This document shows positions 32,245 through 35,079 of a stretch of 35,079 nucleotides of DNA, piece after piece. The notes beneath the pieces are model-generated. The model was not told the DNA's origin and did not search any database. It saw nothing but the letters and a program-made list of their open reading frames with translations. This DNA comes from an uncultured Candidatus Competibacteraceae bacterium (GTDB lineage: Bacteria; Pseudomonadota; Gammaproteobacteria; Competibacterales; Competibacteraceae): assembly GCA_903882995.1 (NCBI GenBank), contig CAIRZE010000117.1, positions 1 through 35,079 of the forward strand, given 5' to 3'. Within the stretch, counting starts at the first letter, position 1. Each line of letters opens with the position of its first letter. A program made the position numbers and the translations under genes.

Positions 32245-33405
32245 ATGAGCCGCAACTATTTGTTCACTTCTGAATCAGTTTCAGAGGGCCATCCAGATAA
32301 GATCGCTGACCAGATTTCTGATGCTGTACTGGATGCGATCCTCGCTGAGGACGCTAACGGCCGTGTCGCTTGCGAGACTCTGATTAAGACCGGCATTGTA
32401 GTACTAGCTGGTGAAATTACTACATCGGCTTGGGTAGATTTCGACCAGATCGTACGGGATACAGTTGTAGAAATAGGCTATGACAACTCTAAGGTCGGTT
32501 TTGATGGTGCGACCTGTGGGGTATTATCCTGTATCGGTAAACAATCACCAGACATCGCACAAGGTGTGAATAGAAAGAGTCCGGAAGCACAAGGAGCTGG
32601 TGATCAAGGTTTAATGTTCGGCTATGCCTGTAATGAAACTAGTGTATTAATGCCTGCTCCTATCACATATGCTCACTTGTTAGTGCAGAGGCAAGCTGAA
32701 ATGAGGAAGAGCGGTGTGTTGCCATGGCTTTGGCCAGACGCTAAAAGCCAGATTACTTTTTGTTACCAAGATAACAAAGTCATCGGCATTGAGGCAGTAG
32801 TATTATCAACCCAGCACGACCCAGAAATCAGTCATAATCTCCTATGCGAAGCAGTAATGGAGAACATCATTTTGCCAGTTCTACCAGCTGAATGGCTAGA
32901 TAAGCACACCCAGTATCATATTAATCCGACTGGCTGCTTTGTTATTGGTGGGCCTGTTGGTGACTGTGGGTTAACCGGACGTAAAATAATAGTTGATACT
33001 TACGGTGGTGCAGCACATCACGGTGGTGGCGCATTTTCCGGTAAGGATCCTTCCAAAGTAGATCGTTCTGCTGCTTATGCTGGCCGATATGTTGCTAAGA
33101 ACATTGTTGCTGCTGGCCTAGCTGAATGCTGTGAGATACAAATATCCTATGCTATTGGCATATCTGAACCGACATCGATAAGCATAAATACGTTTGGTAC
33201 GGGCAAAATCAACGAAGAGCGCTTAGTAGAAATTGTACGCAGCCATTTTGACCTGCGGCCTTACGGCTTGGTTCAGATGTTGGACCTGATTAGGCCTATC
33301 TACAAGAAAACAGCAGCCTACGGCCATTTTGGGCGTGAAGAACCAGAATTTACTTGGGAGGCTACTGATAAAGCGGATATGTTACGAGATGCTGCCGGTG
33401 TATAG
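32245..33405 (+). CDS. metK: S-adenosylmethionine synthetase
   Basis: [88 protein letters not shown] at 32245 matches the conserved N-terminus. Confidence 0.99.
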   Translation: MSRNYLFTSESVSEGHPDKIADQISDAVLDAILAEDANGRVACETLIKTGIVVLAGEITTSAWVDFDQIVRDTVVEIGYDNSKVGFDGATCGVLSCIGKQSPDIAQGVNRKSPEAQGAGDQGLMFGYACNETSVLMPAPITYAHLLVQRQAEMRKSGVLPWLWPDAKSQITFCYQDNKVIGIEAVVLSTQHDPEISHNLLCEAVMENIILPVLPAEWLDKHTQYHINPTGCFVIGGPVGDCGLTGRKIIVDTYGGAAHHGGGAFSGKDPSKVDRSAAYAGRYVAKNIVAAGLAECCEIQISYAIGISEPTSISINTFGTGKINEERLVEIVRSHFDLRPYGLVQMLDLIRPIYKKTAAYGHFGREEPEFTWEATDKADMLRDAAGV

Positions 33406-33532
33406 AATTCTAAATATCAATATCTCCTATACATTGATCAGAGGAGAGCACTAGCGAGTGTTAACCTTTAGGTACCCATCAACCACACCACTCTATCCTC
33501 TCTTCACCCTTTCACCCTGATGAGAATCATAT

Positions 33533-34954
33533 ATGAGCTCCACAGTACTTGATAAACCTTCATTTAAGGATTACTACATCTCTGATCTTTCTCTATCACA
33601 TTGGGGTCGCAAGGAAATCGCCATCGCCGAAACAGAAATGCCCGGCCTAATGAAGCTAAGGGAGGAATATAAGATACAGCAACCCCTTAAGGGCGCTCGT
33701 ATTGCTGGCTCACTGCATATGACAATCCAGACTGCTGTCTTGATTGAAACTCTATCTGCGTTGGGAGCTGACATCCGCTGGGCTTCCTGTAACATCTTTT
33801 CAACTCAGGATCACGCTGCTGCAGCCATTGCTGCTAAAGGTATTCCAGTATTTGCCTATAAAGGCGAGTCTTTAGATGAGTATTGGGGGTTTACTCATCG
33901 CATTCTGGAGTGGCACGATGGTGGTACACCTAATATGATCCTAGACGATGGAGGAGACGCAACATTATTGGTCACACTAGGATCCCGCGCTGAACAGGAT
34001 CGTTCAATAATTTCCAACCCAACTTGCCAAGAGGAACAGAGTATGTTCACTGCAATTAGCAACCGGTTGGATAGCCAACCTGGTTGGTACTCCAGAATAC
34101 AGGCTGAAATTAAGGGTGTAACTGAAGAAACAACCACTGGTGTCCATCGTTTATACATTATGGAAAAAAGAGGACAGCTCCCTTTTGCTGCTATTAACGT
34201 TAACGACTCAGTCACGAAGTCAAAATTCGATAATCTATATGGCTGCCGCGAATCGCTGTTAGATGGAATCAAACGCGCCACCGATATAATGATCGCTGGT
34301 AAAATTGCAGTGATTTTGGGTTATGGAGATGTCGGTAAAGGCTGCGCACAATCACTACGTAACCTCGGCGCGACAGTATGGATTACCGAAATTGACCCAA
34401 TTTGCGCGCTACAAGCAGCGATGGAAGGCTACCGTGTAGTAACAATGAATGATGTAGCAGATAAGGCGGATATCTTCGTTACTGCTACTGGTAACATCAA
34501 AGTTATAACACACGACCACATGATAAGAATGAAAAACCAGGCAATAGTCTGCAACATCGGCCATTTTGATTCTGAGATTGAAGTATCGAGTCTAAGGAAA
34601 TACCGTTGGGAAAACATTAAACCTCAGGTAGATCATGTTCTCTTATCTGAGAACAGGCGGATCATCTTGTTAGCCGAAGGTAGACTGATAAATTTGGGCT
34701 GTGCTACTGGACACCCCAGTTTCATAATGTCTAATTCCTTCACTAATCAGATCTTAGCACAAATCGAACTTTTCAACAATAGTAATAAATATGAAAACAA
34801 GGTGTATGTTCTACCCAAATACCTTGATGAAAAGGTAGCAAGACTACATCTGGATCACATAGGCGTCTGTCTGACTAGATTGACATGGGAACAGTCAGCA
34901 TATATCGGTGTACCTATAGAAGGGCCATACAAACCAGACAACTATCGCTACTAG
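33533..34954 (+). CDS. ahcY: S-adenosyl-L-homocysteine hydrolase (adenosylhomocysteinase)
   Basis: 473 aa. [99 protein letters not shown]-terminal KPDNYRY. Confidence 0.99.
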   Translation: MSSTVLDKPSFKDYYISDLSLSHWGRKEIAIAETEMPGLMKLREEYKIQQPLKGARIAGSLHMTIQTAVLIETLSALGADIRWASCNIFSTQDHAAAAIAAKGIPVFAYKGESLDEYWGFTHRILEWHDGGTPNMILDDGGDATLLVTLGSRAEQDRSIISNPTCQEEQSMFTAISNRLDSQPGWYSRIQAEIKGVTEETTTGVHRLYIMEKRGQLPFAAINVNDSVTKSKFDNLYGCRESLLDGIKRATDIMIAGKIAVILGYGDVGKGCAQSLRNLGATVWITEIDPICALQAAMEGYRVVTMNDVADKADIFVTATGNIKVITHDHMIRMKNQAIVCNIGHFDSEIEVSSLRKYRWENIKPQVDHVLLSENRRIILLAEGRLINLGCATGHPSFIMSNSFTNQILAQIELFNNSNKYENKVYVLPKYLDEKVARLHLDHIGVCLTRLTWEQSAYIGVPIEGPYKPDNYRY

Positions 34955-35079
34955 GTGTTTTGTCTATTGGATATGAGATTACAAACAATATATGACTGCC
35001 ATAGATTTATTTTTTAGCTATAGATATGGACCTCTTTACGGCATGGAATGCTATTGGTTTATAGCATATGAAAATAACA

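Noticed and set aside
1-35079. CRISPR arrays, transposases, integrases, phage genes, defence or toxin-antitoxin systems, biosynthetic clusters, tRNAs or rRNAs
   Set aside because: Scanned by eye for regularly spaced repeats, typical domains and tRNA T-arm patterns; nothing supportable was found. A tRNAscan-SE/Infernal run would be needed to exclude RNAs formally.

Overview
This 35 kb window comes from a proteobacterium, most likely a gammaproteobacterium. It carries almost only single-copy housekeeping genes. I recognise 27 intact coding regions: glgP, a gamma-carbonic-anhydrase-like protein, a HAD phosphatase, ggt, rhlB, trxA, rho, typA/bipA, a TPR lipoprotein (LpoP-like), mrcB (PBP1b), recO, era, rnc, a DUF4845 protein, lepB, lepA, rseC, rpoE, sdhE, sdhB, sdhA, sdhD, sdhC, ygfZ, rnt, metK and ahcY. 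By my hand tally they cover about 79% of the window, with several spacers of 0.3-0.9 kb. One clear pseudogene, a frameshifted SatP/YaaH-type acetate transporter, lies at about 13198-13686. The usual rseA-rseB(-mucD) genes between rpoE and rseC are missing. Together these suggest a genome under reductive evolution, such as a host-associated or symbiotic lineage. I found no CRISPR array, transposase, prophage, toxin-antitoxin or defence island, tRNA or rRNA. I found no convincing new multi-gene system. The most interesting signals are the decayed transporter, rpoE without its anti-sigma genes, the mrcB/TPR-lipoprotein pair, two short ORFs below the ORF-track cutoff or lacking ATG, and several dyad or hairpin structures in spacers (including a possible SAH-riboswitch-like leader before ahcY). 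Homology calls come from recognising motifs by eye; no database search was run.
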